Assembly (NCBI GenBank): GCA_021808055.1
Contig: JAKBCH010000009.1
Span: 1 to 53,052, forward strand
Length of the DNA stretch: 53,052 nt
Source: Pseudomonadota bacterium
Lineage (GTDB): Bacteria > Pseudomonadota > Alphaproteobacteria > Acetobacterales > Acetobacteraceae
Direction: 5' to 3'
Under the pieces are notes generated by a model, which had not been told where the DNA came from, made no database searches, and saw nothing but the letters and a program-made list of their open reading frames with translations. Positions 9,990 through 18,237 of the stretch are shown here, piece after piece (the stretch's first letter is position 1; each line of letters starts with the position of its first letter). The position numbers and the translations under genes are program-made.

Positions 9990-10046
9990 GATCAAACACT
10001 CCAACTCTACCTTTTAAAAAAATAAGATTAGGTTTAGGCGGTGGGC

Positions 10047-11054
10047 ATGAAATTTCTGGACGTTTTGGCGGGCGATGCAATATGGCCGCCGCCACTCTGG
10101 CTTATGCGCCAGGCCGGGCGGTATTTGCCGGAATACCGGGAGGTGAGGGCTAAGGCGGGGGATTTTATCTCTCTCTGCTTGAGTCCGGCGCTGGCTGAGG
10201 AAGTGACGCTGCAACCCATCAGGAAATTTGGGTTCGATGCGGCGATTTTGTTTTCTGATATTTTGATCTTGCCGATGGCTTTGGGGCAGGGATTGCGTTT
10301 TGCTGAAGGTGAAGGGCCAAGGCTGCCGCCTTTGGAAGATGTGGGGCTGTTGAAGCCTGGGCGCGCGGCGGGGGTTTATGCGCCGGTGATTGAGACGGTG
10401 AGCCGGTTGAGGCAGTCTTTGCCGAAGGAGACGGCGTTGATCGGCTTTGCCGGCGGCCCGGCGACGGTGGCGTGTTATATGCTGGATGGCCAAGGTGGCG
10501 GGTTTGGGCGCACCCGCCAGCTTGGCTATGAACATTCGGGTTTTGTGCGGGATGTTTTGGCGGTGCTGGTGGAGAGTACGATTGAGTATCTCTCAGCGCA
10601 GATAAACGCTGGGGCGGATTGTGTGATGTTGTTTGAAAGCTGGGCGGGGATTTTTCCACCCAGCCAGTTTCGCGAATTTGTGATTGAGCCGAACCGGCAA
10701 ATTTGTGCGGCGCTGAAGGCCCGGTACCCGGAGGTGAAGATTATCGGGTTTCCGCGTTTGGCGGGGTTGATGCTGGCTGAATATGCGCGGGATGCCGGAG
10801 TGGATGCGCTGGGACTGGATAGTGTGACGGGCATTGCCGCGGCAAGGGCTGTATCCCCGCCAGGGATGGTGTTGCAGGGGAATTTGGACCCGTTGCTGCT
10901 GAAGCTGGGCGGGGAGCCGCTGGAGGCGGCTTTAAGGGCCTTGCTGGATGAGGTACGCGGGCATCCGCATATTGTTAATCTGGGCCATGGTATTACCCCG
11001 GATGTGCCGGAAGCGCATGTAAAGCGGCTGGTTGAACTGGTGAGGCAGGGATGA
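10047..11054 (+). CDS. hemE: Uroporphyrinogen decarboxylase
   Basis: Converts uroporphyrinogen III to coproporphyrinogen III in heme synthesis. The product (335 aa from the ATG at 10047, preceded by AGGCG six bases upstream; a GTG at 10041 is in frame) has the family signatures PPLWLMRQAGRYLPEY near residue 15 and GFAGGPATV in the middle. FSDIL with its catalytic Asp lies near residue 70. Length is normal. It leads the operon hemE-hemH-HAD-hemJ-lysE and abuts the proposed oriC. Confidence 0.97.
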   Translation: MKFLDVLAGDAIWPPPLWLMRQAGRYLPEYREVRAKAGDFISLCLSPALAEEVTLQPIRKFGFDAAILFSDILILPMALGQGLRFAEGEGPRLPPLEDVGLLKPGRAAGVYAPVIETVSRLRQSLPKETALIGFAGGPATVACYMLDGQGGGFGRTRQLGYEHSGFVRDVLAVLVESTIEYLSAQINAGADCVMLFESWAGIFPPSQFREFVIEPNRQICAALKARYPEVKIIGFPRLAGLMLAEYARDAGVDALGLDSVTGIAAARAVSPPGMVLQGNLDPLLLKLGGEPLEAALRALLDEVRGHPHIVNLGHGITPDVPEAHVKRLVELVRQG

Positions 11055-12073
11055 GAACGGCAATTGTTCTGTTTAACCTCGGTGGGCCGGATAATGCGGC
11101 GGCGATAAAGAAGTTTAGAATAAATTTGTTCTCGGATAAGGCGATTATCCGTTCCCCCTGGTTTATCAGGCTGTGGCTTTCACGGTTGATTGCGGCCTCT
11201 TCTGCCAAGGCGGCTTATGCAAATTATCAGTTGATGGGCGGCAAATCCCCGCTGCTGGAGCTGACGCAAGCCCAGGCCAGCGCGCTGGAAGGCGTTTTGG
11301 GACCAGATTATCGTTGTTTTATCGCCATGCGCTACTGGCATCCTTTTGCGCGGGAGACGATGCGCGAGGTGAAAGCCTGGGCACCGGACAGGGTGGTGCT
11401 GCTGCCGCTTTATCCGCAATTTTCCACCACCACGACGGGGTCTTCCCTGAGCGATTGGCGCGAGGCCGCAGCCAAGGCGGGGTTGGTGGTAAATGTGGCA
11501 ACGGTTTGCTGCTGGTTTGATGACGCGGCTTATGTGGCGGCCAGTGCGGCGCTGGTGCGTGAGGCGATTGAGGACGCCATGGCGCAGAAGCCGGGTTTGC
11601 CGTTGCGGGTGCTGTTTTCGGCGCACGGTTTGCCGGAGAGTATTGTGAAGGCGGGCGACCCCTACCAGGCGCAGATTGAGGCGACGAGTGCGGCGGTGAT
11701 GAAACGGCTGGCTGATACCAAGGTGGAGTGGCAGGTTTGTTATCAATCGCGCGCGACACCGCAGAAATGGTTGGAACCCAGCACCATCCAGGCGATTGAG
11801 AAGGCCGGGGCGGATAAAGTGGGCTTGGTGGTGGTACCGATCGCGTTTGTCTCCGACCATATCGAGACGCTGGTGGAGCTGGATATTGAAAACCGGCATG
11901 TGGCGGAAGCCGCCGGTGTGCCGCTTTATGTGCGCGCCAAAGTGGCTAATGACGACCCGGATTTTATTCGCGCCATGGCGGAGATTGTACGCCGGGCGCC
12001 TGAGGCTGGTTTGTGCCGTGGCGGAGGAGCTTGTGGCGAGCATAAGAATTGCCCCTGGCATGGGAGAGACTGA
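11051..12073 (+). CDS. hemH: Ferrochelatase
   Basis: Inserts iron into protoporphyrin IX at the membrane. The 340-aa product begins MRTAIVLFNLGGPD, has the conserved LFSAHGLPES near residue 193 and FVSDHIETLVELD near residue 268 with the catalytic His and Glu. The C-terminus CRGGGACGEHKNCPW holds a cysteine cluster reminiscent of ferrochelatases that carry a [2Fe-2S] cluster, such as the Caulobacter enzyme, although only three cysteines are visible in the tail. Start and hemE stop overlap (ATGA), giving translational coupling. Confidence 0.96.
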   Translation: MRTAIVLFNLGGPDNAAAIKKFRINLFSDKAIIRSPWFIRLWLSRLIAASSAKAAYANYQLMGGKSPLLELTQAQASALEGVLGPDYRCFIAMRYWHPFARETMREVKAWAPDRVVLLPLYPQFSTTTTGSSLSDWREAAAKAGLVVNVATVCCWFDDAAYVAASAALVREAIEDAMAQKPGLPLRVLFSAHGLPESIVKAGDPYQAQIEATSAAVMKRLADTKVEWQVCYQSRATPQKWLEPSTIQAIEKAGADKVGLVVVPIAFVSDHIETLVELDIENRHVAEAAGVPLYVRAKVANDDPDFIRAMAEIVRRAPEAGLCRGGGACGEHKNCPWHGRD

Positions 12074-12733
12074 GTGCCGCCTGAGCTGATTATTTTCGAT
12101 TGCGATGGTGTGCTGATCGATAGCGAATATGTGGCCTCTCGCGTGGTGGCGCAGAATATGGCGGCTTTGGGTTGGGAGATGGATGCGCCGGATGCGATGC
12201 GGCATTTCATGGGTATGAATATTTCGGACATGCAGCCGATGATTGAGGCCAGGCTTGGCAGATTGCTGCCGGAGGGATGGCGGCGGGATTTGGCAAATAA
12301 GCTGATTGAAGCCTTGGCGGCGGAGGCCGTGTTGATACCAGGCGCTGATGAAATGCTGAAGCGCGTGACGGCGATGGGGTTTGATTGGCGCGTGGCCTCC
12401 AATTCTTCCGACGAGGAGATGGCGGTGAAATTTTCCCGGTGTGGGCTGACGGATTTAACCAAGGGGCGATGTGTTTCCGCCGCCAGCGTTATTGCAAAAG
12501 GTGGTAATGCGAAACCAGCGCCGGATGTGTTTCTGGCGGCGGCCGCATCGGCCAAAACCCCGCCGGAACGCTGTATAGTTTTGGAAGATAGCAAATTAGG
12601 TACACGCGGTGCGGTGGCTGCTGGCATGGTGTGTTATGGTTTTGCCCCCCATGGCGATGGCGCGGCTTTGCTGGCGGAGGGTGCAAAGGCAGTGTTTACC
12701 CGCTTGGACGAAATTTTTGAGGTTCTGGCATGA
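12074..12733 (+). CDS. HAD-superfamily phosphatase (subfamily IA)
   Basis: Small-molecule phosphatase or phosphoglucomutase-like enzyme of 219 aa starting with GTG one base after the hemH stop. Motif I is FDCDGVLIDSE with the nucleophile and acid/base Asp, motif II is VASNSS, the motif III lysine is in KPAPDVFL, and motif IV is VLEDSKLG. The helical cap after motif I places it with GPH/YqaB-like members. It overlaps hemJ by four bases. The substrate cannot be told from sequence, and its place inside a heme operon may be incidental. Confidence 0.88.
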   Translation: MPPELIIFDCDGVLIDSEYVASRVVAQNMAALGWEMDAPDAMRHFMGMNISDMQPMIEARLGRLLPEGWRRDLANKLIEALAAEAVLIPGADEMLKRVTAMGFDWRVASNSSDEEMAVKFSRCGLTDLTKGRCVSAASVIAKGGNAKPAPDVFLAAAASAKTPPERCIVLEDSKLGTRGAVAAGMVCYGFAPHGDGAALLAEGAKAVFTRLDEIFEVLA

Positions 12734-13179
12734 CATTTTCTGGCCTGTTGCCATTTTTCCATTGGTTTTTGGCGCTGCATATTCTTTCTTTCACCGCCTG
12801 GATGGCGGGGATGTTCTATCTGCCGCGGCTTTATGTTTATCATTGCCAGACTGTTGCGGGCTCGGTTGAATCCGAGCGTTTTAAAATAATGGAGCGGCGG
12901 TTGCTGAAGCAGATTATCAATCCGGCGATGATCTCCACATTTATTTTTGGTTTATTGATGGTTTTGACGCCTGGCGCTGTGAATTGGCAAGCCGCCTGGT
13001 GGTGGATGAAGATTATCGCTTTGGTGTTGATGTTTGGGTTTCATGGCGCGTGCTCACGCTGGCGCAGGGATTTTTTGAACGACGCGAACCGGCGCAGCGA
13101 AAAATTTTATCGTGTTGCCAATGAAGTGCCGACGCTGCTGTTTATCATCATTGTGATTGCCGTGGTGGTGAAGCCTTGA
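12730..13179 (+). CDS. hemJ: Protoporphyrinogen oxidase HemJ
   Basis: Membrane heme enzyme that oxidises protoporphyrinogen IX to protoporphyrin IX, the step before ferrochelatase. The 149-aa product has four predicted membrane helices. HILSFTAWMAGMFYLPRLYVYH, quoted here in two parts (HILSFTAWMAGM, FYLPRLYVYH), contains the conserved His and the MFYLPRL motif of HemJ. The C-terminal RVANEVPTLLFIIIVIAVV is also typical. It completes, with hemE and hemH, the last steps of heme synthesis in one operon; hemN/hemF is not in the window. Confidence 0.93.
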   Translation: MTFSGLLPFFHWFLALHILSFTAWMAGMFYLPRLYVYHCQTVAGSVESERFKIMERRLLKQIINPAMISTFIFGLLMVLTPGAVNWQAAWWWMKIIALVLMFGFHGACSRWRRDFLNDANRRSEKFYRVANEVPTLLFIIIVIAVVVKP

Positions 13180-13808
13180 TTTTGTTCAGCACGCCGTTGG
13201 TGCTGGCGTTTATTGTGGCCGCGACAGTGCTGACAATAACCCCCGGCGTGGATACGGCAATGGTGCTGCGTGCTTGTGCGGCTGGCGGCAAACGCCCGGC
13301 GCGATATGCGGCGGTGGGGATCTGCCTTGGTCTCTTGCTGTGGGGTGCGGCGGTGGCTATTGGGCTGGGGGCGGTTTTGAAAACCTCGCCAAAATCCTAT
13401 ATGATTGTGAAATATGCCGGGGCGGTTTATCTGTTTTGGGTGGGGTTTAAGCTTATTCGACATCCACGCCGGGCGTTGGAGGAAAGCCAGATGAGCCTGA
13501 GCCGGAACGCGGGCATGTTGGCTTTCAGGCGCGGGCTGGTGAGCAATCTGCTCAACCCGAAAATAGGCGTGTTTTACGTGACGTTTCTGCCGCAATTTAT
13601 TCCAGCCCACGCGAATGTTGCCGCGGATACGCTGGTTCTTGCCATGCTGCATGTTGTGCTGACAGTTATCTGGTTTGCCGTGCTGATTGCGGCGGCGGTG
13701 CCGATGAGCAAGGCGCTGCGCCAGCCACGCACGCTGAGCCTTTTGGACCGCGTGGCAGGCGGGGTGTTTATTCTGTTCGGGTTGAGGCTGGCACTTTCCC
13801 GCGCGTGA
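13176..13808 (+). CDS. LysE/RhtB-family amino-acid exporter
   Basis: Membrane exporter of 210 aa with about six helices. It opens LVLAFIVAATVLTITPGVDTAM (in two parts: LVLAFIVAATV, LTITPGVDTAM), matching the LysE/RhtB N-terminal signature, and has the central GFRRGLVSNLLNPK-like stretch FRRGLVSNLLNPKIGVF. The likely start is TTG at 13176, overlapping the hemJ stop (TTGA). Substrate is unknown: homologues export homoserine, threonine, lysine or related compounds. It is the last gene of the heme operon by spacing. Confidence 0.88.
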   Translation: MILFSTPLVLAFIVAATVLTITPGVDTAMVLRACAAGGKRPARYAAVGICLGLLLWGAAVAIGLGAVLKTSPKSYMIVKYAGAVYLFWVGFKLIRHPRRALEESQMSLSRNAGMLAFRRGLVSNLLNPKIGVFYVTFLPQFIPAHANVAADTLVLAMLHVVLTVIWFAVLIAAAVPMSKALRQPRTLSLLDRVAGGVFILFGLRLALSRA

Positions 13809-13931
13809 GGGCGGTATTTGAAGGTTGTTTTGAAGAAAAGCAGCCCTGGACCCTGATAAGCGCATACGGGCATCCTAAATAAGGCTCGCCCGGTCAGACC
13901 GGATGAACATCACATCTGCGGAGTTGAATTC

Positions 13932-14780
13932 ATGAGCGAGACCAACCAACCTGTTTGGCTGATTACCGGATGTTCGACAGGGTTTGGCAAGGCGCTGGCG
14001 TTGCAGATTGTAAAGCGCGGTTGGAAGCTGGTGGCGACAGCGCGCAACCTGGCGCAGATTGAAGACATTGCCGCGCTGGACAAGGAAAACGTGCTGGCGG
14101 TGACGCTGGATGTAACCGACCAGGCGCAGATTGACGCGGCGGTGAAAGCGGCCAGAGACAAATTCGGGCGGATTGACGTGCTGGTGAACAATGCCGGTTA
14201 TGGCTACCAGAGCTCGGTGGAGGAAGGCGAAGAGGCGGAGATCCGCGCGCAATTCGACACGAATGTGTTTGGGCTGTTCGCGCTGACGCGCGCTGTGCTG
14301 CCAGTGATGCGCGCACAGAAAAGCGGGCATATTTTAAACATCACCTCCGTGGCGGGGCTGATCGGGTATCCTGGTTCGGGCTATTATGCGGCATCCAAAC
14401 ACGCGGTGGAGGGGTGGTCTGACGCGCTGCGGGCAGAAGCCGGGCCGCTGGGTATTCACGTAACCTGCGTGGAGCCGGGGCCGTTCCGTACGGATTGGGC
14501 CGGGCGGTCTTTGATACAGACGCCAAGCCAGATTGCGGATTATGCCGAGACCGCCGGGGCGCGGTTGGCCGGAACCAAAGAGCGCAGCGGCAACCAGGCG
14601 GGCGACCCGGTGCGGGCCAGCGATGTGATGATTGAGCTGACGCAAAAACCAGGCGCTCCGCGGCATATTGTGCTGGGCGGCTGGGGATTTGAAGAGGTGG
14701 TGAAAACCCTGAAATTCCGGCTGGATGAGATTACCGGACAGAAAGAGCTTTCAGTTTCGGCGGATTTTCCAGCAGGGTAA
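13932..14780 (+). CDS. Short-chain dehydrogenase/reductase (classical)
   Basis: NAD(P)-dependent oxidoreductase of 282 aa. The cofactor loop is TGCSTGFGKALA, then NNAGYGYQ near residue 87, the catalytic Ser in ITSVAG and the active-site YYAASKHA (Tyr and Lys) near residue 154. EPGPFRTDW follows, as in the subgroup often annotated as oxidoreductase or short-chain dehydrogenase of unknown substrate. GGAG at a proper distance supports the ATG at 13932. It converges with hemA with only two bases between stop codons and no terminator. Confidence 0.92.
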   Translation: MSETNQPVWLITGCSTGFGKALALQIVKRGWKLVATARNLAQIEDIAALDKENVLAVTLDVTDQAQIDAAVKAARDKFGRIDVLVNNAGYGYQSSVEEGEEAEIRAQFDTNVFGLFALTRAVLPVMRAQKSGHILNITSVAGLIGYPGSGYYAASKHAVEGWSDALRAEAGPLGIHVTCVEPGPFRTDWAGRSLIQTPSQIADYAETAGARLAGTKERSGNQAGDPVRASDVMIELTQKPGAPRHIVLGGWGFEEVVKTLKFRLDEITGQKELSVSADFPAG

Positions 14781-14782
14781 AG

Positions 14783-16015
14783 TCATCCGGCTTCTGGTAT
14801 AAACGAGGAGGTTGTTTCCAGGGGCAGCAGGATATGCTGGAGGGCGGCGACGAGGCCGTCCATCATTTCATCCGTGTGTTTAGGGCCGGGGGTAAAGCGC
14901 AAGCGCTCTGTGCCTTGCGGCACTGTGGGGTAGTTGATGGGGGTGGCATACATGCCAAATTCCCGGATGAGGCGCATGGAAACCTCGGTGGCTTTCGCGG
15001 CGTTGCCGATCATTAGCGGCACGATATGGGAGGTGGTTTCCATAACTGGCAGCCCGGCAGCGAGGAATTTGGCTTTCAGCGTTTCAGCGCGGTTGAACAG
15101 CAGGGCGCGTAAAGCGCGGTCTTGTTTCAGGATACGGATGGAGGCGAGGGCGGCGGCGACGGTGGGCGGCGGCAGGGCGGTGGTGAAGATGAACCCGGCG
15201 GCGACGGAGCGGATATAGTCCAGCACCTTGAAGTCGCCCGTTATATAGCCGCCATGACAGCCGAAACCCTTGGCCAGCGTGCCCTCGATGATGGTGATAC
15301 GATCCGCCACGCCATCGCGCTCAGACACGCCGCCACCATGGGCACCGTACATGCCCACGGCGTGCACTTCATCGAGATATGTCAAGGCGTTGTACTTATC
15401 CGCGAGGTCGCAGATCTCTGCTATCGGGGCGATGTCGCCATCCATGGAATAGACGCTCTCGAACGCGATGAGCTTAGGGGCGTCTTTCGGAGCTTCACAG
15501 AGCAGACGCTCCAGATCGTCCAGGTCGTTATGTTTGAAGATATGAACGGTGGCATTGCGGCTGGCCTTGATGCCGACAATCATGGAATTATGGTTTTGTG
15601 CGTCTGAGAACACGTGCCAGTTGGGCAGGGAATTGAGGATGGCGGTAAGGCTTGCCTGGTTGGAGACATAGCCTGAGGTAAACAACAACGCCGCATCCTT
15701 GCCGTGGAGGTCAGCCAGCTCTTCTTCCAGCGCCACATGCAAGGGCGAGGACCCGGCGATGTTGCGTGTGCCGCCAGCCCCGGCACCGTAGCGCCGCGCA
15801 GCCTCGATCGAGGCCTCAATCACGCGTTTGTCTGTGCCCATGGCAAGATAGTCGTTGGTCGACCAGACCAGAATATCCTGGGTTTTGCCTTCCATGGTGA
15901 CGCTGTAATAAGGGAAGCGATCAGCCAGCTTTTCCAACGCCACAAAACGGCGGTACCGCCCCTGGGCCGAAATTTCGGCGAGCGCTTCGTCACATTTCTT
16001 TAAAAACTGATGCAT
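14783..16015 (-). CDS. hemA: 5-aminolevulinate synthase
   Basis: PLP enzyme that condenses glycine and succinyl-CoA, the first step of the C4 heme pathway of alphaproteobacteria. The 410-aa product has STNDYLAMG near residue 51, [17 protein letters not shown], the [12 protein letters not shown]sp motif and the PLP lysine in [14 protein letters not shown] near residue 247. Length is normal. With hemE, hemH and hemJ, four heme enzymes lie within 6 kb. A 12-bp stem hairpin lies between it and the upstream CBS gene, so it may have its own promoter. Confidence 0.97.
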   Translation of the reverse strand: MHQFLKKCDEALAEISAQGRYRRFVALEKLADRFPYYSVTMEGKTQDILVWSTNDYLAMGTDKRVIEASIEAARRYGAGAGGTRNIAGSSPLHVALEEELADLHGKDAALLFTSGYVSNQASLTAILNSLPNWHVFSDAQNHNSMIVGIKASRNATVHIFKHNDLDDLERLLCEAPKDAPKLIAFESVYSMDGDIAPIAEICDLADKYNALTYLDEVHAVGMYGAHGGGVSERDGVADRITIIEGTLAKGFGCHGGYITGDFKVLDYIRSVAAGFIFTTALPPPTVAAALASIRILKQDRALRALLFNRAETLKAKFLAAGLPVMETTSHIVPLMIGNAAKATEVSMRLIREFGMYATPINYPTVPQGTERLRFTPGPKHTDEMMDGLVAALQHILLPLETTSSFIPEAG

Positions 16016-16031
16016 TTAAACCCGGTGGTAG

Positions 16032-16064
16032 CGAACTTCAGGCAAGCCAAACGCCTGAAGTTCG
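16032..16064. repeat. Perfect 12-bp hairpin upstream of hemA
   Basis: Arms CGAACTTCAGGC (16032-16043) and GCCTGAAGTTCG (16053-16064) with a 9-base loop lie 17 bp before the hemA start on the minus strand. There is no T-run in either direction, so it is either a factor-assisted terminator for the CBS gene or a leader structure affecting hemA. Confidence 0.6.
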
Positions 16065-16103
16065 GCGGAGTCAATGATGCAAATCAAAAGGCAGAATTCT
16101 GTG

Positions 16104-16535
16104 TTAGACGTTGCCGGCGACATAAACCCGGAGCGTATCCACCTCATGCTGGCTTTGGTCGATACGAGCCTTCACCACGTCTCCGATGCTAACCAGCCCG
16201 GTGAGTTTTCCATTTTCCACAATCGGCAGATGGCGGAAATGTCGTTCAGTCATGATCTCCATGGCTTGCTCGGTGGTGGTTTCCGGCGTGGCGGTGATGG
16301 GATTATGGGTCATCAGCTCGGCCGCGGTAAGCTCCAGCGTTTGCGCGGCACGGTGCGCGAGGCTGCGGACAATGTCGCGCTCGCTGAGGATGCCGACCAG
16401 CTCTCCATGATCAACAACCAACACGGCACCAATACCCTTAGTGGCCAGAACATCGACAACGCCGCTGATAGATGTCGATGACGTAACGGAAATGTAGCCG
16501 GGGGGTTTGTGTTTAAGGATTGTGTTCACGAGCAA
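16104..16535 (-). CDS. Two-CBS-domain protein
   Basis: Small adenine-nucleotide-sensing type protein made only of two CBS domains (143 aa). Repeats end in GVLVVDHGELVGILSERDIV-like (in parts: VLVVDHGELVGI, LSERDIV) and LPIVENGKLTGLVSIGDVV. I choose the TTG at 16535 because GAGGAGG stands 8 bases before it; an upstream TTG at 16586 is in frame but lacks a ribosome site. Similar stand-alone CBS proteins are common in alphaproteobacteria with no fixed role. It precedes hemA on the same strand, separated by a hairpin. Confidence 0.85.
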   Translation of the reverse strand: MLVNTILKHKPPGYISVTSSTSISGVVDVLATKGIGAVLVVDHGELVGILSERDIVRSLAHRAAQTLELTAAELMTHNPITATPETTTEQAMEIMTERHFRHLPIVENGKLTGLVSIGDVVKARIDQSQHEVDTLRVYVAGNV

Positions 16536-16612
16536 TTTTCGTTCCTCCTCTTCTCTGAGTATGGGCAATGCTGACGGGTTGTTCAATTATTTTTCTGTAT
16601 AGGAGGAGAAAT

Positions 16613-16660
16613 TTTAGAGAATATCACGCCGTGATCGCTCTAAAATCATCGTGCTCTTAG
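16613..16660. repeat. Palindromic intergenic element, copy A
   Basis: TTTAGAG (16613-16619), ATCACGCCGTGAT in the centre (16622-16634) and AAAATCATC then GCTCTTAG at the right. The order of blocks matches the element at 20674-20720. Its right end supplies the TAA stop of the neighbouring alpha/beta hydrolase (16657-16659), so the element has been taken into, or trims, that gene's 3' end. Confidence 0.6.
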
Positions 16661-17337
16661 AGAATGGCCAGCAGACCTGCAACAAATTGTTCCGGCATCG
16701 ACAGAAAAGGCGAATGGTCTGCGGGCAGGGTGAACACCGGCGTGCAAGGCAGGGTTTGTTGCATGGCGCGTTGCAAAGCGAGCGGCACCACCCGGTCCTC
16801 CGCGCATTCGATATAGGCGCGGGGGATATGCGGCGGCGGTGCTGTGGCGGCGGCGGAAAAGGTGCCGAGAGGCTCGGGGCGCAGCCGCGCGGCGGCGGCT
16901 TTTGCCGCTTTAGGGGTGGCAAGGTGGTAAAAACGCGGAATGATGGCTTCCGCCGCCACGGCGAGGCAGCGCCCGCGCGCGGGGCGGAGGTAGTCTGGCG
17001 TGCCGCCAGCCTCGGGCCGGGCGATCATGCTTTCCATACTTGCCCCACCGGGGAGCAGGAAACCGGTAACATAGACGAGGCGCGATATGGCTTGTGGTGC
17101 CAGCGTGGCGGCTTCGGAAATAATGAGCCCGGCGCGGCTATGGCCGACCAGGATGGCACCATCTGGTGCGAGTTCGGCGATTTGTTTGGCCCAGAAGGGC
17201 AACGGGTTGGCACCGGGAGGGGTTGGCACCAACTCCGGCGTGAGCGCCTGGTGCCCGGCGGCTTCCAGTAGCGGGGTGATAGTGTCCCAGCACCAGGCAC
17301 CGTGCCAGGCGCCGGGCACCAGGATAAAGACGGCCAT
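16657..17337 (-). CDS. Alpha/beta-fold hydrolase (HNL/EST-like)
   Basis: Serine hydrolase of 226 aa starting MAVFILVPGAWHGAWCWD at 17337, where its ATG overlaps the stop of the upstream amidohydrolase (TGATG). The nucleophile elbow is GHSRAG (Ser near residue 75). Asp in ECAEDRVVP and His in LPADHSPFLS complete the triad. The HGAWCW oxyanion stretch and small size resemble the hydroxynitrile lyase/salicylate esterase (MES) group. Substrate is unknown. It is translationally coupled to the nitrilase-family gene, which suggests consecutive hydrolytic steps. A longer in-frame ORF to 17490 overlaps the upstream gene and is rejected. Confidence 0.88.
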   Translation of the reverse strand: MAVFILVPGAWHGAWCWDTITPLLEAAGHQALTPELVPTPPGANPLPFWAKQIAELAPDGAILVGHSRAGLIISEAATLAPQAISRLVYVTGFLLPGGASMESMIARPEAGGTPDYLRPARGRCLAVAAEAIIPRFYHLATPKAAKAAAARLRPEPLGTFSAAATAPPPHIPRAYIECAEDRVVPLALQRAMQQTLPCTPVFTLPADHSPFLSMPEQFVAGLLAIL

Positions 17338-18125
17338 CAGCCGTTGAGTTGGCCGTAAATATCCGCCCGGCGGTCTTGCAGGAATTTGTCGGCCTGGCGC
17401 ACAGCTTCGTGGTGGGTGGCGTTGGTTTCGGCGAAGAGCATCTCCTCCCCCGCACCAGCCATGGCTAGCCGCGCGCCATCCGGCCCGCATATATTGGAAA
17501 GCCCGATATAGCTCAGCCCGTTTTCATCCCCGGAATGGTTGGCATAAGCGATATAGACCTGGTTTTCGTAGGCCCGGGTCGGAATAATATGGGTGGGCAC
17601 GCCCTCATAAGGCTCTGACAGGGCAGTGGGGATGAGGATGATATCCGCGCCCGCCAAAGCGAGGCGGCGCGCTGGCTCAGGAAATTCAATGTCGTAGCAG
17701 ATGAGCAAGCCGATTTTTTGCCCGTGCAGCGTTGCCACAGGAAACTCCGAGCCGGTTTCCTTGAAGATTTCACGCTCCATGGGGCCAAAGAGATGGGCCT
17801 TGCGATAATTCAGCAGAATGGCACCATCCGGCCCGATGAGCACGGCGGAATTGGCGATGCCAGCGCCAATTTTTTCCGGATAGCCGAAGACCAGAGCGAG
17901 GCCGAGAGACCGGGCAGTTTCCTGCGCGGGGGCAAGGCCAGCCTGCGTTATGGCATGGCGCTGAGCGTCCTGCGGGGTGAGGTTATAGCCTGAGAGATAC
18001 ATTTCCGGCAGCAGCAGAACATCCGCCCCCTGTGCCTTGGCCTGCACGGCTTGTTCACGCAAATGGGTGAATCCCGCTTGCGGATTGTTGAACGCGCCTG
18101 GGCCCTGATAAAGTGCCAGCTTCAT
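17337..18125 (-). CDS. Carbon-nitrogen hydrolase (nitrilase superfamily amidase)
   Basis: Amidohydrolase of 262 aa acting on a non-peptide C-N bond. The Glu-Lys-Cys triad is visible: Glu in LLPEMYLSGY (near residue 41), Lys in NYRKAHLFG (near 108) and Cys in GLLICYDIEFPE (near 140). The set resembles the R-amidase / deaminated glutathione amidase / carbamoylputrescine amidase branches, and the sequence does not decide between them. It is the first gene of a two-gene unit with the alpha/beta hydrolase. Confidence 0.9.
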   Translation of the reverse strand: MKLALYQGPGAFNNPQAGFTHLREQAVQAKAQGADVLLLPEMYLSGYNLTPQDAQRHAITQAGLAPAQETARSLGLALVFGYPEKIGAGIANSAVLIGPDGAILLNYRKAHLFGPMEREIFKETGSEFPVATLHGQKIGLLICYDIEFPEPARRLALAGADIILIPTALSEPYEGVPTHIIPTRAYENQVYIAYANHSGDENGLSYIGLSNICGPDGARLAMAGAGEEMLFAETNATHHEAVRQADKFLQDRRADIYGQLNG

Positions 18126-18190
18126 ATACGGCAGCGTAGCACCAACCGGGCTGTGTTGAAATGGTAGGAAAAACCGGATAAACCCTGCCC

Positions 18191-18212
18191 GCCGGCACCC
18201 CTGGAGGCCGGC
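18191..18212 (+). terminator. GCCGGC hairpin followed by T-run before rplY
   Basis: GCCGGC (18191-18196) pairs with GCCGGC (18207-18212), 10-base loop, then TTTTGTTGTTT. It has the form of an intrinsic terminator on the plus strand, yet no plus-strand gene lies just upstream. It could be an attenuator in the rplY leader. Confidence 0.45.
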
Positions 18213-18237
18213 TTTTGTTGTTTATATGGAGCGTAAA

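Larger units (their letters stand above)
9776..10046. other. Candidate chromosomal replication origin (oriC)
   Basis: Gene-free gap between the divergent ppsR and hemE genes. It holds two perfect DnaA boxes TTATCCACA in inverted orientation (9934-9942 and 9979-9987), a one-mismatch box at 9778-9786 and several weaker GGGATAA-type sequences. An AT-rich stretch (about 10012-10033, including a run of seven A) lies to the right and could be the unwinding element. The Caulobacter and Rickettsia origins lie beside hemE. Nearby genes on each side diverge from here, and plus-strand composition becomes markedly G-rich to the right. Classical CtrA sites (TTAA-N7-TTAA) were not seen. Confidence 0.75.

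Noticed and set aside
11180..12205. 341-aa minus-strand ORF opposite hemH
   Set aside because: His/Arg/Gln-rich shadow translation with no domain, opposite an intact ferrochelatase.
17338..17490. N-terminal extension of the alpha/beta hydrolase
   Set aside because: It lies inside the upstream amidohydrolase in another frame, while the TGATG junction gives a natural coupled start at 17337.
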